Notes: a model not told the origin generated them from the letters alone. Shown: positions 23,491-35,930, counted from the stretch's first letter. The stretch is DNA of 64,000 bases from Homalodisca vitripennis (GCF_021130785.1 NC_060213.1:133066001-133130000); one strand, 5' to 3'. Made by a program: numbers and translations.

Positions 23491-23870
23491 AGGCATAACT
23501 ACTACTTCTATTCTTATAATACTTCTCATAATCCTGTAATACTATTATTCCTATTCCTCTAATACTACACCTGTGTTGTAATACTACTCCTATCCCTGTA
23601 ATACTCCTCCTATCCCTGTAATACTACATATATACCTGTAATACTACATATATACCTGTAATACTACCTTTATCTCTGTAATACTCCTCCTATCCCTGTA
23701 ATACTATTCCTATAATGTAGTACTACTCCTATTCCTGTAATACTAATCCGATTCCTGTAATACTAATCCGATTCATGTTATTACTCCTATCCCAGTTATA
23801 CTACTTCTATTCCTATATTGCTACTCCAATTCTTATTATACTACACATATCCCTGTTACTCAGCTATTAT
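23491..23870 (+). repeat. Degenerate 20-bp minisatellite
   Basis: About 18 imperfect repeats of a unit close to CCTGTAATACTACTCCTATC. Some neighbouring units are identical (for example two with ACATATATA near 23,627-23,660 and two with AATCCGATT near 23,745-23,775), showing local duplication. It ends just before the compound microsatellite. Confidence 0.88.
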
Positions 23871-23907
23871 AAAGTATCGATTAGTGTCCTATGCGTTTAA
23901 TTTTCGA

Positions 23908-23910
<3 letters not shown>

Positions 23911-24000
<90 letters not shown>
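23911..24000 (+). repeat. Compound (TC)14(TA)28(CA)n microsatellite
   Basis: Fourteen TC units run into 28 TA units and then CACACA. The same TC-to-TA architecture appears at 27,001. The frame across it is repeat-derived. Confidence 0.97.
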
Positions 24001-24001
<1 letters not shown>

Positions 24002-24059
24002 GATCAAACACGATTTATATTATATTTATTTACAACCCTACACACTTACTGGTCGAGCG

Positions 24060-24375
24060 GCTAGAACAATTTCACTTCTCTTATTTTCACGTACGATATC
24101 TCCAGAAATGACACCCAGGAAGCTTTATTTCTGCATAGATAACATTGAGTACGATGATGGTGTATGTTACTTCATGTAGTTTGGCTGAGCACTAGTGAAC
24201 AAGTTTAAATTAGTCTTATCGGTAGCCATGATTCCAACGTGAAATTGGACGATAAATGAATTTGTATACAAATTGAGTACAATCATGTGACATTGTAACA
24301 TGTGACATAGTAATATGTCATGGAACCTAATGAAATGATGAATAGTATGTGAACATCGTTGTGGAGGACTCCTAC
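24060..24375 (-). repeat. Dispersed repeat family A, copy 4
   Basis: Plus-strand landmarks are 'GAAGCTTTATTTCTGCATAG', 'GATGATGGTGTATGTTAC', 'GGCTGAGCACTAGTGAACAA' and 'GGTAGCCATGATT'. It extends into the distal part shared with 9,640-9,730 ('GAACCTAATGAAAT'). Confidence 0.65.
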
Positions 24376-25115
24376 CTTGTTTTAAAAATTAATAATTTTA
24401 AACAGTATATTTTATTCACAGGCGCGTAATATAACAAATCTTTCTTATTAATTAATTGATCATGGTTAAGCCTGATTCAATCGATAAAAAAACATACTAA
24501 AATAGCGTTTGGATGTGTTTTGATTACATTATTCAAATTAAACGACACACAACCATCTATAATTCTACTATCAACAATTTGGTGGATAAAATAGATGAAT
24601 TTTAAAATTTTCCCTGCAGTGATAAAATAAAAAAAGGCATCAATTCAGCCAGCTATTAAATCAATGTTTAAGTAATCTTGTAGTGGACAGGATTATTACT
24701 ATACACTAAGTATCACATTTGTTGTTTGAACTCAATAATGGCCAACTGGTATGTATTAAGAATATTTATAACTTAAAACTACTACACAGAACGGCTTTCA
24801 TAGTGATGACGTCACGTAATGTAGTAACAGCGCTTGTCCAAATAAATTTGTTATATGTATGTAACACAAGTAAGGCTCATTTTACCCGTTATAAATTATG
24901 TAACACTGTCATTTAGACTATATTGTATGCTATTATGTATAAGAATAGTGTAAGTGTAAAAATATAAAATATCCAGGAAAACAATACATAATATAAAACA
25001 TGGACATTCCGCTGTCATTAGACCAATGTACAAATATTCACTAAATCAGACTAGTATGATGGAATTGATACTCACCATGACCTTCACACATAATTTAAAG
25101 TTCAAAGGTCACTGA
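24376..25115. other. AT-rich DNA, nothing recognised
   Basis: A TGACGTCA palindrome followed by a TAACAGC block at 24,806-24,835 resembles the core of the 169-bp satellite at 53.2 kb, but the match is short. Confidence 0.4.
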
Positions 25116-25200
25116 CAGAAATGAAAAATGTCCAGCCCTGGGAGTCATAGGCTTTGCATCGCTCAGCCATTTACAATGTAAATTGCAATTAATACAACGA
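25116..25200 (+). repeat. Dispersed repeat family A, copy 5 (short)
   Basis: Only the part 'GGAGTCATAGGCTTTGCAT', 'CGCTCAGCCATT' is preserved, similar to copies at 15.6 and 36.0 kb. Confidence 0.4.
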
Positions 25201-26329
25201 AAATTTGTTCTAATAATTCTTTTTGGTTTTGCAATTATGTTGGCTTCAGCCAATTTGCTCGTATCCTGATGTTTTGATTACCTAATAACCAGCCCGTGAG
25301 GTTGGTATTACTGATATCACTTATTGTTTGACCCAATCAGGGAAACTCCTCCCCCTTTCATAAGGTATATTCATGCATCATTGGCTTTGCCAGCTGTAGT
25401 TAAACACCTTTCGACTACAGATTGCTATGTACAGCGAGAAAAATACAGTTTTTAATTAATACAAATACCTTAGTTTTAACGCTTTGACATTTTACCAAAG
25501 TTTTATACCAGATATATAAGTAAAGACTAACAATGTGGATTAAATAATTCATTTTAACTGTTACAAACTGTCTGAATGTTTGTAAACCATGGTAGATCTC
25601 CAGACCAACTTCATTGGAGGGAGTTATTTAATGGATGCTCTGAGGTTGGAGCGAGATGATCCACATTGTGTCAAGTGGTGACAAAATGAACCGGTTGTGA
25701 GCGTAGTCTAGCCAGGATGCGGGAGGGTTGAACAAAACCACCATTTGCCGCATGACTAAGCGGGCATATATTGGGGATTACGTTGATTTACGTGCTTCTT
25801 CCTGTAAAAGATCAATTTAATGTGATCCCATCAAATTGCAATTGTTTATGAACACATCTACAACTAGAAAACTGTTTTATGAATAAAGCCTTTGCATTTG
25901 CACAAATCAAATAGAAATTTTTCTAGGCTGAATGATTGAACTTGGCCATCTTTTAGTTTCCATTTTTTTAACTATAACGAAATCATTTAATAGTAATATA
26001 ATGATCAAGGAAATAAAATCATAACAAAAGTTTCGTGTTATAATTGTAATCTCTCTCGGTTGGAACAAACGTGGAATTCAACCATAACAAGAGATTTATT
26101 TTGCAACTGAAATAATATGACTGCAGTAATTAATTGTACAAAGGAATTATATATACATTATTTTTTTATGATATCTTTAACCTATCTGCGAATCAAGGAG
26201 TGAAAAATATTTCACAGTTAACCTGTGGAGAATAAATTAAAATATCTATTAACATTTGAAAATAAAAATAATGTTTATAATTGAGTAAGATGTAAATATA
26301 CATTGTCTGATTTTTTTCTAATTTTACAC
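25201..26329. other. Unassigned DNA
   Basis: Bases 25,590-25,790 are less AT-rich than the average but have no frame, fold or repeat I can name. The remainder is AT-rich. Confidence 0.45.
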
Positions 26330-26530
26330 CCTTCCCCACGATAACTCGAGAACAAACTAACCTATATATATATATCTTGCATGAAGCTTCATTTATATCA
26401 AAGCAACATCAAGTTCAATGATGTAGAATGTCCCATCAGTTGAAGACTTGAAATTTTTCATGCAATCTTAACGAAGTCTGTTACGAGACGCGACGGTCAC
26501 CAGAGACAGAAAGTTCGTTCCGTTACAGTG
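26330..26530 (-). repeat. Dispersed repeat family A, copy 6
   Basis: Plus-strand landmarks are 'ATAACTCGAGAACAAAC', 'GCATGAAGCTTCATTT', 'AAGTTCAATGATGTAG' and 'AACGAAGTCTGTTACGAGAC'. Here the proximal and distal blocks lie only about 60 bp apart, so the middle of the unit is deleted. Confidence 0.6.
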
Positions 26531-26759
26531 AGCAATACTGGAGCCTTGGGAGCCATTTGATGGTCATTAATTACTCACCGTCATGCCATTTTTAAAAGTT
26601 TCCCGAAGCAGTAATTTTTCGCTAGTTCATTATATAACATTAATTAAATTGTTTGGAGATTCTTATAAAAGTAATGAGAATATATGAGAGACATCAAAGT
26701 TAGTAATTCACCTACTCACGTATTCATATACTAATCTATAAATAGTACTTTTTACTGCA
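26531..26759. other. Unassigned DNA
   Basis: Short AT-rich spacer with no recognised feature. Confidence 0.4.
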
Positions 26760-26997
26760 TCTGATGTACATAACTGAAGTCAATTTGAACAATGTTTTAC
26801 CTGGTAAAGTACATGAAAAAGTTAAATCTAATTTAGATAAGGAAATCGAACTCTCTAGAAGTAATAGTAAACCCAAAATATCACAGCCAGCTCTAAGATG
26901 TGTGTAATGTTAATGCTGTCATAACATGATTTACAAGTTTATTAGTTCTCTCCAAAAGTGTACATAGAATTGCAGATACTCATTCCTTTTGTAAACA

Positions 26998-27086
<89 letters not shown>

Positions 27087-27115
27087 TACTCCTTCTTTTT
27101 CAGTTGTACATGAAC
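26760..27115 (+). repeat. Three-copy repeat, copy with microsatellite expansion
   Basis: Matches 31,790-32,000 and 42,890-43,090: 'CAGCCAGCTCTAAGATG', 'ATGATTTACAAGTTTATTAG', 'GCAGATACTCATTCC', then the place where the other copies read ACGCCATATATACA or ACGGCATATGTAGA. At that point this copy has the long TC/TA tract (27,001-27,082), after which shared sequence ('CTCCTTCTTT') resumes. Confidence 0.72.
27001..27082 (+). repeat. Compound (TC)14(TA)27 microsatellite
   Basis: The layout is the same as at 23,911. It begins exactly at a CATATATA-like seed present in the paralogous copies. Confidence 0.97.
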
Positions 27116-29300
27116 GAAAATCGTAACAAACTGACATTTAAAAAAGTGCATTGAAACTATTTGCTTTCCTCCGTGCACTGTTCTCTTAGTGCAGCACTTT
27201 CATGTAATTAATTTTTCATTTCTCATTCTTTTGTCGGCAAGATGTCATTTTCAAACCCTGTAACGAATATCACATGAAGTTTATAACTTCTCTTATAACT
27301 TATAAGTCGAAAGTACGATACGAGAACTTCAAAACAAGGCAAACAAACTTTTTAGTGATAGTAAGGAAATTAAAATGATTTGAGCATCTCCGGCCCGGAA
27401 AGTGTATGGTTATGTAATTTAAAATATAAACAAATCTTCAGGTGGAACGAGTAGTCCTTTGTCATTTATTCCCTCCATTTTAATATTATTTATGTAAGAA
27501 CTACAAGCTACAGTATACGCAGGAAGTTATATAACAGTTTCTTTCCGTTAATATATAATTGATGATAGGTTGCATTATTTTTTTAAAGTTTCAAAAGTTC
27601 ACAAAAGAATACATTTATGACTGACGTGTTAAGTCATAACTTGTTCTGATAAAGTTTTTGTTTTAGGTATTATCTTTAAATTATTTGGAAATATAAAACC
27701 GTACCATTTGCTACATAGGCAATTTACAATTTATTTACTAAATATTGATGGGAGAAATTACATGCGAAAGTATTTTAGAATTTAATTATTGATGTTAAAA
27801 TGTTGGTAAATTAAATTATGGAATTTCTCAAGAAAGGGTCTGTGGATGTAGGATTATACAGTACGACATCAGCTTTTTCTGGTAGTCTACTTTATTAACG
27901 GGTTTACAATGAGAGTTTACTTTTTTTCTCTATGATCTTTTGATTGGATAGTTGGAAGCTAATCAAAGGCGTCGCTTATTAGTTGGTTAGGTAAAGGGGT
28001 CGGTATAAAACCCTCCGACATGCGCTTCTCGGCGTTTTTTTTGTGTCTTTGGGCGCTTAATTGTTAGTGGTTTGCGTTTTTTTAAGCCTACCGGTCTAAG
28101 CGGGATATTGGATAAGTAGCTCTTTTATAATCGATTTACGATTTTGCTGCCAACTAATGTTACCTTTCTTTTATAGCAATATCGTATACTAATGATACAA
28201 AAGGGAAATAAAAAAGATTTGAACTAACGCAAGAGTTCTAAGAGAGTACATGCTGCAAGTATTGTTCAAAGTAAATTACTCAGTTTTAATATTATTTAAA
28301 AGTTACTTATAATAAATATTTACCATAAAACAGTCAAAATAATTTTTATTCATCAAGATTATTCAAATTATTGTTGTTAAACATTTTAGTAAATATTTTT
28401 GGGTGACTCATAGTTAAATTACAGTTTTAACTTTGAGTCTGTACTTGGATTATTATTTAAGTGCAATTTAATGTGAAATTAATGAACTGCTACTTAATAA
28501 ACGATTTTTTAAGGTGATTTGAGTAAGTATTATCATGTTTATGTGATCTAGTAAATATATCTAATAACATTTTTTCATTAAGTGCAGTTAATAAAAAATT
28601 ACGTAAAGTGGTCTGTAAAACTTACGGATCTATCTGCAACAAATTTCCTCCATAACACAGTTAAAATTTATATATGTTGTAAAAAGTAACACAAGAGCTT
28701 ATTAACAAAACATTAAATCAGTTTCATAGTGATTATAAGGAAAAATGTTACTTTTTTTGGTAATTTATGTAATTAACAAAGAGCCACATGTAGGCTGTAC
28801 GTTAGAGAACGTACATTGTTTGTTTGTTGTTGTCAGGCGGCCGAGAAGTGTGGAGTTCTATACCTGACAGTGACTGACAAAAGAATTTACCGGTAATGTG
28901 GTTTAACATTCTACACTTTACTTTTTTTTCGCACGTTAATGTGTTCACTTATTGTAGGTCTTTATGTAGAGAATTGTGAAAAATTCTTTTCCTAACTTCA
29001 GTCAAACTCTGCATAATTGTACGCTATAATGGATAATTATTAACTTCATATACTGCGAAGTACTTATGATATGATGGTATTCAGTAGAAATATATTTACA
29101 GATATTGCTACATTATTATTTAACATTCTCATTAAACCCAATTAAATATCATTTTAGTTCCCTTTATACTGTGATTGAAAATCAGAAATAGCTTTTTACT
29201 AGCAATACAAAACAATCAATGTTTTGTTGTTTTCATGGGAAATTGAATTTAAAAATACTTCAGCTAATACTAAACCTCACCACACAATTTTAATATTTGT
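27116..29300. other. AT-rich DNA with one promoter-like spot
   Basis: No gene recognised. The only notable patch is 27,930-28,110, described separately. Confidence 0.5.
27940..28060 (+). promoter_or_regulatory. Promoter-like TATA box with inverted CCAAT sites
   Basis: TATAAAA at 28,004-28,010 lies in a locally GC-richer patch, flanked by GTCGG and CCGAC arms. ATTGG (reverse CCAAT) and GTTGG motifs lie 30-60 bp upstream. No transcript can be assigned. It could be a repeat-element promoter or chance. Confidence 0.2.
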
Positions 29301-29302
29301 AA

Positions 29303-29328
29303 CAAAAAAAAAAAAAAAAAAAAAAAAA
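29303..29328 (+). repeat. Poly(A) tract
   Basis: About 25 A in a row. It could be the fossil tail of a retroposed sequence on the plus strand, but no body was recognised upstream. Confidence 0.8.
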
Positions 29329-29575
29329 TACTCACAAGAACTTCTGTAACAAAAACTGTTTTCTCTTTTTGCTGGATTCATGTCAGAATTCATCAGAAAT
29401 TAGTGGAAAAGTGGTGTATCGAAATAAGGTTCAGTTTAATGTTCAGTAAGAAAATTCATTTGAAAATTATGAAACAGGGCGTTATATAAGTCTGTCTCCT
29501 TAATTTTTAATCCCTTAATGTTTAAAATTATTGAGCAATAGTCGCATGTTAACACTAGTCCTGTATCTCTCACAG

Positions 29576-29714
29576 CTGGTGAATAGAGAGCTCGGCGCCG
29601 CTGAGGTGCTATTTCGTGTTCGGCTTAATGTACTCAGGCATAACTCACGTTCACGTCAGCAGTCCTCCCTCTTCTCGGTTCTAACTTTGGGACCTGTTGT
29701 CATCTCAACTCTAG
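29576..29714 (+). other. Exon-like GC-richer segment
   Basis: A 139-nt segment of roughly 50% G+C in an AT-rich neighbourhood is preceded by a pyrimidine tract ending CTCACAG and followed by CTCTAG|GTTAAG. The plus-strand frame through it is open (it contains LVNRELGAAEVLFRV and ends near STLG) but matches no protein family I know. The donor is weak. It may be an exon of an unidentified transcript or a piece of a mobile element. Confidence 0.2.
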
Positions 29715-29739
29715 GTTAAGGCTGTTTTATTTAATGACC

Positions 29740-31379
29740 AGAGTTATTCTCAAGTCCTGACATTATGTTCTGCTGTTTTGTTTATGCAGTTGTCAAATTT
29801 ATCGTTGCAAAATATTTTTTCTTAATTTGATTATCTAACAGTCTATTATTTCTTACTTTAATTATCTAGTTGTTTATATATTTCTTACTTTACTGAAAAT
29901 AATTATTTATTATTACCTGTAAATGTAGTCATTCTATTTGAAACGCACTCCGACGTATGCAGTTTATTAAAGATCTTAAACTCAAATTTTCAAGCTCTGA
30001 CGAGGAATGCTTCAATGAGACTAGCCAAGTAGGAAAACATCTTTGCTAATCAATATATTTTTGATTGAGGGTTCAATTACAACCAAGATAAATTGAACGA
30101 AAAATATTGACATTTACCGTGAAAATGATATCGCTCAAAGGTTGAAGCTACCGTTGTAAATAATATCTTCCATACTCTATATATTATCATTATGAAAGAA
30201 ATATGGGAAATTCAAATGGATAATACAGACAATTTCCTTGTGGAGCATTAATTTAACAGATAGTAAACCGAGTATTGGAACAAAATAAATAATTAACTTT
30301 ATTTTACTATTAAAACGACATTTCATGCAAAACTATAACTAGTGAACATACAAAATGTAAGAAATTAATTTGGAAATAAAATTATGAATGACACGTTTTA
30401 TTGACATCTATTTTTCTTTTATATTACAATATCGCTTCGAGCAAGTACTATAATAATTCAATTTATAATGGGTAATAACCATAAATTGTGTGAACATACA
30501 TAATGACAAATCTTTAAATTTTAAAATTCATGCCAAGAATGTAATTTTAGTCTTATTTACGGTAGATGGTCTATAAAACCTGTGCAACTATCTTCAAACA
30601 ACAATTTGCATTAAAATAACTTATTACTCGGTCATTTATCTCATATGGTAATTGGGAAAAATATACTTTATGGAGACTATCAATGGCTCGTATAGTTGAT
30701 AAATTAATAGCTGATATTAGAGTAAATATGCATTTATACATATTATGTATGCCGTTTATATATACATGTACAGTGATGAGTAGAATTCGATCTATGGAAT
30801 TCATGAACAATCATGTCAGTCAGTAATTTACCACACAGACTACCTCGTTATTTAGCTTTGTCGTAATTAGATGACAGTCATCCACTTGTAGCATTTGTTG
30901 TTTAATTTATAATGCAATTGTTGTGTATGCTCCATTACTACTGTGTATTTGATATTTGAGTCCCAAATACATTTCGTTCATATTTATTACTAATTCTTAA
31001 TAATTTTGATCAGCTCTTTATTGAGTTGAAATAATTGTAGCATGGGTCACCCAGTAGGGTATAAATGCTTAAATACATATGACAAGACAAGGGATGAAGA
31101 AGCATATTATATTTACAGATAAATTAGTCACATAAATAAATGAATAAATTACACTTTTAATTTTAATAGTAAAATATCTAAAGTTATGGTAATTTTTACA
31201 TAAACTGGGCGTTTCTTGATTCAATTTTACAAAGTTCATATAAGATTTCCATTCCGTAAAACAGTTGAATTGCCCTAAAAAACCGAATATTATTTTGCCA
31301 TTATCAAAATTTCAGTATAAATCAATAGAGCTGCCATTTTAAATTGTATTGTTATTTACCTACCTTTTCTCGTAAAAAA
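29740..31379. other. AT-rich DNA, nothing recognised
   Basis: Frames present (for example 30,571-30,810 minus) carry no recognisable domain. Confidence 0.5.
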
Positions 31380-32400
31380 CATAAATATACTAATGTTGAG
31401 GATGGAGCTTGTATTGGCTTAAAGTTTCAAATACAAATATAACAGTTTTAAGTATTGGTTTTTATGTTCTAAATGTAGAGACTAAATATATATATTACTC
31501 GAAAACACATGGCCTTACGTATTCTTGGATTTCTCAAGCTAAACAATACTTCAAGTGTAAGCTATTCGTGCTTTGCAACATTAAGTAAGTGGATACTACG
31601 ATTTTAAACAACTTGAAGATTCCGCTTTACTAACGTAAATTCAGTAAACTGTTTTCCTTTGCAACTTTTATCTTTTTGTAAGTATTTTGGAATTTGCAGT
31701 TGATGCTGATAACAATAATTTATTACACTAAAAATCAATTTACGTTTAAGAGAGGCGGTAGGTTTTATGTGAGTCCCTTCCTGAAGAGACTTAGATAATG
31801 AACTCAGACTTAGTAAAAGTAATGATAATCCAACAATATTAAAACCAGCTCTAAAATTGGTGTAATGATTGTGCCTGTATAACCTGATTTACATGTTTAT
31901 AGGTTATCTCCAGAGTTTTACATAGAGCTGCGAAGATACACATTCATTTTGCAAATACGCCATATATACAGGGGCTAAAAATAAAATAACCCCTTCTTTA
32001 TAAGTTTAATTTGAGTGATAATGATAAAAGATCATCAATTAAATAAATCTGGGAAATTATTTCAAGTTAACTTGAGTAGAAATTGTACCAACTCAAGTTT
32101 ATTGTTGTATTTAAAAACCTTATTGACGGTTATTGTATGACAGCACAGTGTATCTATTATTTCCGAAGTGAAGTCCTATCTCCACCCCTATCTGAAGTAC
32201 AGATCTGAAGTAATAGTGGAAGTTTTTAATCGCTTTCATATCATTGTAAACGTGACTAAGATAAGCCTACACTTCCATATTAATTCTTTTACATGTATAT
32301 CAGGAAAGTATAATGATGAAGGTGAACTGGAGCTAAAATTAACATTCACGCTGCTTCAACCCTTCCTACTCTGCTACATCGTGTGATGACTTTCCTGCTG
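31380..32400 (+). repeat. Internal duplication 4, copy A
   Basis: Collinear with 42,500-43,480. Shared anchors are 'CAACTTGAAGATTCCGCT', 'AATTCAGTAAACTGTT', 'GAGGCGGTAGGTTTTATGTG', 'GATAATCCAACAATAT', 'CTGATTTACATGTTTAT', 'CAATAGTGGAAGTTT' type blocks and 'GTGACTAAGATAAGCC'. The 72-codon frame at 32,168-32,386 lies in it, but the partner frame (43,234-43,416) differs by indels that shift the frame, so no protein is conserved. Confidence 0.75.
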
Positions 32401-32939
32401 TTAAATATATTGTTCTATATTACTTTATTATTGACTAATGATCGTTGAGTACTGACATCTGTTTCGGTTGTCGAGATTATCAAGTTTCGGTTGTCTGGTA
32501 TTAAGTCTTATTATTTAATAAGTAAATTCATTATACATAGGTCTACGTGTAACTAATGAAACTAAGTGAAATCACAGACTTCCAACTTGTAGGTGATCCA
32601 GCATCTTATTATTTCCTCCATAAACAGTAACGCTTGAACATTTAATCATATCCTTAAAAGTTTAAAGCTTGTATGATAAGAGGACATATAATAGGATATA
32701 ACATGTCTCTAGCTTAGCGGCAGGGTACATGTGCCAACTTCGGAAAACATTTTTCCGATTAAAAAAAAGTTTGATATAAATATAATTTTGAATATCAATC
32801 ACCAACTAAACAGGTTAACTAAGGTGTTCATAGAGAGTTTTAATTGAAGAATGCAGAAGACTGAATTGATATAGTTGAGCAGTTACTGGTGTAGCCAGCA
32901 TAAATATGCATATTAGGTACAGCATCATTCAAACAAATT
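32401..32939. other. Unassigned DNA
   Basis: A tRNA-like A-box phrase TAGCTTAGCGGCAGGG lies near 32,710 without a matching B-box. Nothing else seen. Confidence 0.4.
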
Positions 32940-33135
32940 CAAAGAACAATTTTGAAACCAAGTATAGTACTGGACTGTACCGAAGTGTCTGTAATGAGCA
33001 CATAGGAGGAAAATGAGCTTCCGACACTGTAATGAGGTGTAATAGGGCTACGATATTGGTGTCCCTCAAGGACCATTACTTACTGACGGCAGAGATGCTG
33101 TTTTATTTAGTATCCCCGATTCAGTGATAGAATGT
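32940..33135 (+). mobile_element. Reverse-transcriptase-derived repeat (family C), copy 1
   Basis: Contains 'GGTGTCCCTCAAGGACCA' (GVPQGP in one frame) followed by 'TTACTTACTGACGGCAGAG' and 'CCCGATTCAGTGATAGA', as in the minus-strand copy at 57.1 kb. GVPQG is a hallmark of LINE-type reverse transcriptases. The frame is broken here. The element is a short derivative, not a working LINE. Confidence 0.5.
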
Positions 33136-33739
33136 CATTAAATGACAAATACGTTAGCCAAATTTACAAATAGTGTAATCCTTCCTCTTCTTCAGTTGTT
33201 GCAAGATCCTAATACATCTCAAAATCCTTTTAATTAGAAAATAAAGCTAATGGGCTGGTATTAAACAGATTACGTAATACCTGACACATACGATGTATGA
33301 AGTTTAGACTGGAGAAAGAAAATATGTCCATTTTATGACCTGATTATTAGATTAACAGTATTAAACAATGTCAGACATTTTCATTAATCCTTTTCTCGTA
33401 CTGACTTCAACCCTCGCATTTTTTCCCTCTTATATATTCCTTATTTAAAGAATGTATTTTACTATAAACGTTTTATTAAGTCCTGTACCATTTATGTTTT
33501 GATTTCAGCGAGACCTTGCATAACAGTATTTTGTGTTTTATACTTTCTAATAACCACTATCCGCTGTGTAAAAACCCGTTTCATGAAATTGTATTAAACC
33601 AACATCGTGAGGGGTGTGGTTTTCAAGAGTAAACTTCATTAGCAAAATTAGCATACCAAACACTAAGCCAACTTTCTGCCGAAATTAGGCCACTTTGGTT
33701 TCCAATATTTAATGAGAAATAACAAGAAATCCTAAAAAG
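33136..33739. other. AT-rich DNA, nothing recognised
   Basis: No feature supported. Confidence 0.5.
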
Positions 33740-34110
33740 GATTTAAAAATCAAACAATCCTCGCCCATTACAATTCGTAAAGACACCATTGCATTGAGAA
33801 CCAAAATAAAAGCGGTTTTCTACCCTTCTGACAACCATCGTTATCCTGTTCTTTTGTTTTCGATAATGCAATGCGATACCACAGGAAGTGCCGATATTGA
33901 TTTTATCGTCAGTCTTCCATTTGTAGTAGTGCGCGTGACGTGTTGTTTGTGCTCTTTCTCCTGTAACATCGCTTTGGTCCATTTTGTCAAGTCTGGAATG
34001 GACGCTCTTGGTATTCCAGCCATTTCTTAGGCGAATATTTGAGTATCAGCCAGTTGCCGCATTCGACAACTATTGACCTTCAGTTACTTTTGAAACAAGC
34101 GTAGTCGAGT
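33740..34110. other. GC-richer island with overlapping open frames
   Basis: Bases 33,780-34,030 are clearly less AT-rich and are open in three frames: plus 33,794-34,030, minus 33,743-33,982 and minus 33,841-34,023. None has a recognisable domain. The overlap of long frames on both strands more likely reflects composition than coding. It could be an unrecognised mobile element or an exon whose frame I cannot choose. Confidence 0.25.
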
Positions 34111-34619
34111 TTATGTCCTAGTAAGTATGTGCACTTGTTACATATACGCACTTAAATGTTTGAAGTAATTGGTTTCAAACTGACTGTCCTGATATAGACT
34201 GACGGCATGGAATATAGACATAAACCTTTCTCTATTGTCAGTATTGTAAGTGTTGTTTAGGAAATTGTTAAAACAATTTATAATTTATTATATTGGTTTT
34301 ATTATAAAATTATTCAGAACATTTACACTAACATTGCATACCCTATGTACCATCAATGTGAACGTATACATTTACCTCCGTAGTGTACGAATTGGAAATG
34401 TTTTTAAAGTCCGAAAAATAGTAAATGGAATCTTACTTACAGCTTTCAAAGATAGCGAGTAACGTAATATTGTATCGTTAATATAAATCAGGAAAAACAA
34501 GAAACAAGTGACATTACAGAATCAAGTCTTGTATATATTTATTGATATTATTGTCACCAACAGTTAACTATTTTGAGAAAAACACGCTTTAAGGTTTTAT
34601 TAACGGACACTATACAATA
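34111..34619. other. AT-rich DNA, nothing recognised
   Basis: No feature supported; the 70-codon plus-strand frame at 34,250 has no domain. Confidence 0.45.
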
Positions 34620-35158
34620 CATAAAAGAAACTAGCGTTTTCGCGCTCTGGCGAACACTCTATGAATTGTTTCACATAAACAAAATATGTGCCCTGCACTA
34701 GGCCACATAATTCCTATGGTATCAATAATGTTCCGTAATATTTCACTTATCACTGTTCACTTTCCATCTGCTGTCACCTTTGTTTCGCTGATACATACTA
34801 TGCTTGAGTTTGGGAACTGATAATAAATATGTTATTAAGGAATAGTCATGTCATTGCCCCATCACACCTCGCTACATAGTTTTTAGGTGCCTGTATATTT
34901 AACAATACAGTCTGCGCACAGGCATCATAGCCCATGCAGGCTCATTTCTCGAGGACAATGTTTTTATACATGATGTTATTTTTATGATGTTTATTTTATG
35001 ATGTTTATTCTATAGATGATTATTTCTTATTCTTTGTTCACATTTCAAACTTCGTTCGGTATTGTAAAAATTTAGAAGTTAATTGTACAGATTGTATTGT
35101 AATATTGTACATAGCCTATATTTGGGAAATAAAATCAATTCATTCATTCATTCATTTT
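34620..35158 (+). mobile_element. Candidate non-LTR retrotransposon 3' end
   Basis: The sequence ends GGGAAATAAAATCAATTCATTCATTCATTCATT, that is GGGAAATAAAATCA then four or five ATTC units, a typical LINE tail of polyadenylation-like signal plus short tandem repeat. Upstream, 34,889-34,927 has nested inverted repeats (TGCCTGT/ACAGGCA enclosing CTGTAT/ATACAG). No coding remnant was recognised, so this would be 3' untranslated sequence only. The upstream boundary is uncertain. Confidence 0.4.
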
Positions 35159-35405
35159 ATTGCTGTTCTTGACTGACTTAAAAATTTAAATTAAGAGAGA
35201 ACGTTATGCAGATACTAGTCAAATTATCAATATAGAGGGAACGATCATCACATGTAGTTTTAATTGAATTAGAGTTTTTGTTACAAAGTTGAACTGATTT
35301 TAAATACCTTAATGTTTAAAACATGGAGCAAACGCAGTATATTTCTAAACCATCGTACCTTGACTTAGCCTTAATCACCTAAATGTGCATTTATTAATAA
35401 TTTTA
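35159..35405. other. AT-rich DNA, nothing recognised
   Basis: Spacer without recognised feature. Confidence 0.4.
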
Positions 35406-35565
35406 TTGTTTGATAAATATGGGAGAGCATTTGATGAACTACATCAGAGCAACGGTGTAAAGCAGTACAGAGCAAAAGCATAAATATCTCCAGGTTGATT
35501 TCCACAGGGATAGTAATAAATTGTTCGAGTGGTTTAATCAAATTTATAGACAGTAGTAAAGCAGA
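35406..35565 (-). repeat. Repeat family C, partial inverted copy
   Basis: On the minus strand this reads 'AAATTTGATTAAACCAC', 'AATTTATTACTATCCCTGTG', 'GAAATCAACCTGGAGATATT', matching 55,333-55,410 with about 80% identity by eye. It represents a part of family C lying beyond the reverse-transcriptase motif. Confidence 0.6.
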
Positions 35566-35930
35566 GCAAAGTCTGGTTTATTTACGGTTTGCTTCCTAGT
35601 TTCGGTTTATCATGTAGTACTGCGATTTGATTGTTGCTGACTGTGTGAACACAAAATGTCTCTGGTATTGTCTAGTCAGTTGTATATTACAGACTCTCCT
35701 ATACAGTCCAGATCCGTATTGTGCTTGCAATTATTCTAGTTGTAATGGTCCTATGTTTAATTTGCTTGACTATTAACGTTTTTGTCTATACAAGCACATA
35801 CGCTATTTTATCTATTACATTTTCCTATACTGTCGTAGAACTTTGCCTGTATCATTTTATTTACCAACATAAGAGTACGCCACACGACGTGCTGCGAAAT
35901 TTAAAATCTACAGCTCATTTTATACAGAAA
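35566..35930. other. Unassigned, with a hydrophobic open frame
   Basis: The plus-strand frame at 35,721-35,987 (88 codons) has two hydrophobic stretches in its first 50 residues, but it runs into a family A repeat at its 3' end and lacks any known domain. I do not treat it as a gene. Confidence 0.3.

Noticed and set aside
23818..24003. Frames running through TC/TA microsatellites (also 26,931-27,137 and 63,441-63,626)
   Set aside because: The repeats simply lack stop codons in these frames.
32168..32386. Conserved protein in duplication 4
   Set aside because: The paralogous frame at 43,234-43,416 is shifted by indels and the peptides do not correspond.
33743..34030. Protein-coding exon on one of two strands
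   Set aside because: Long overlapping frames on both strands point to composition, and neither product resembles a known protein, so only an unassigned island is reported.
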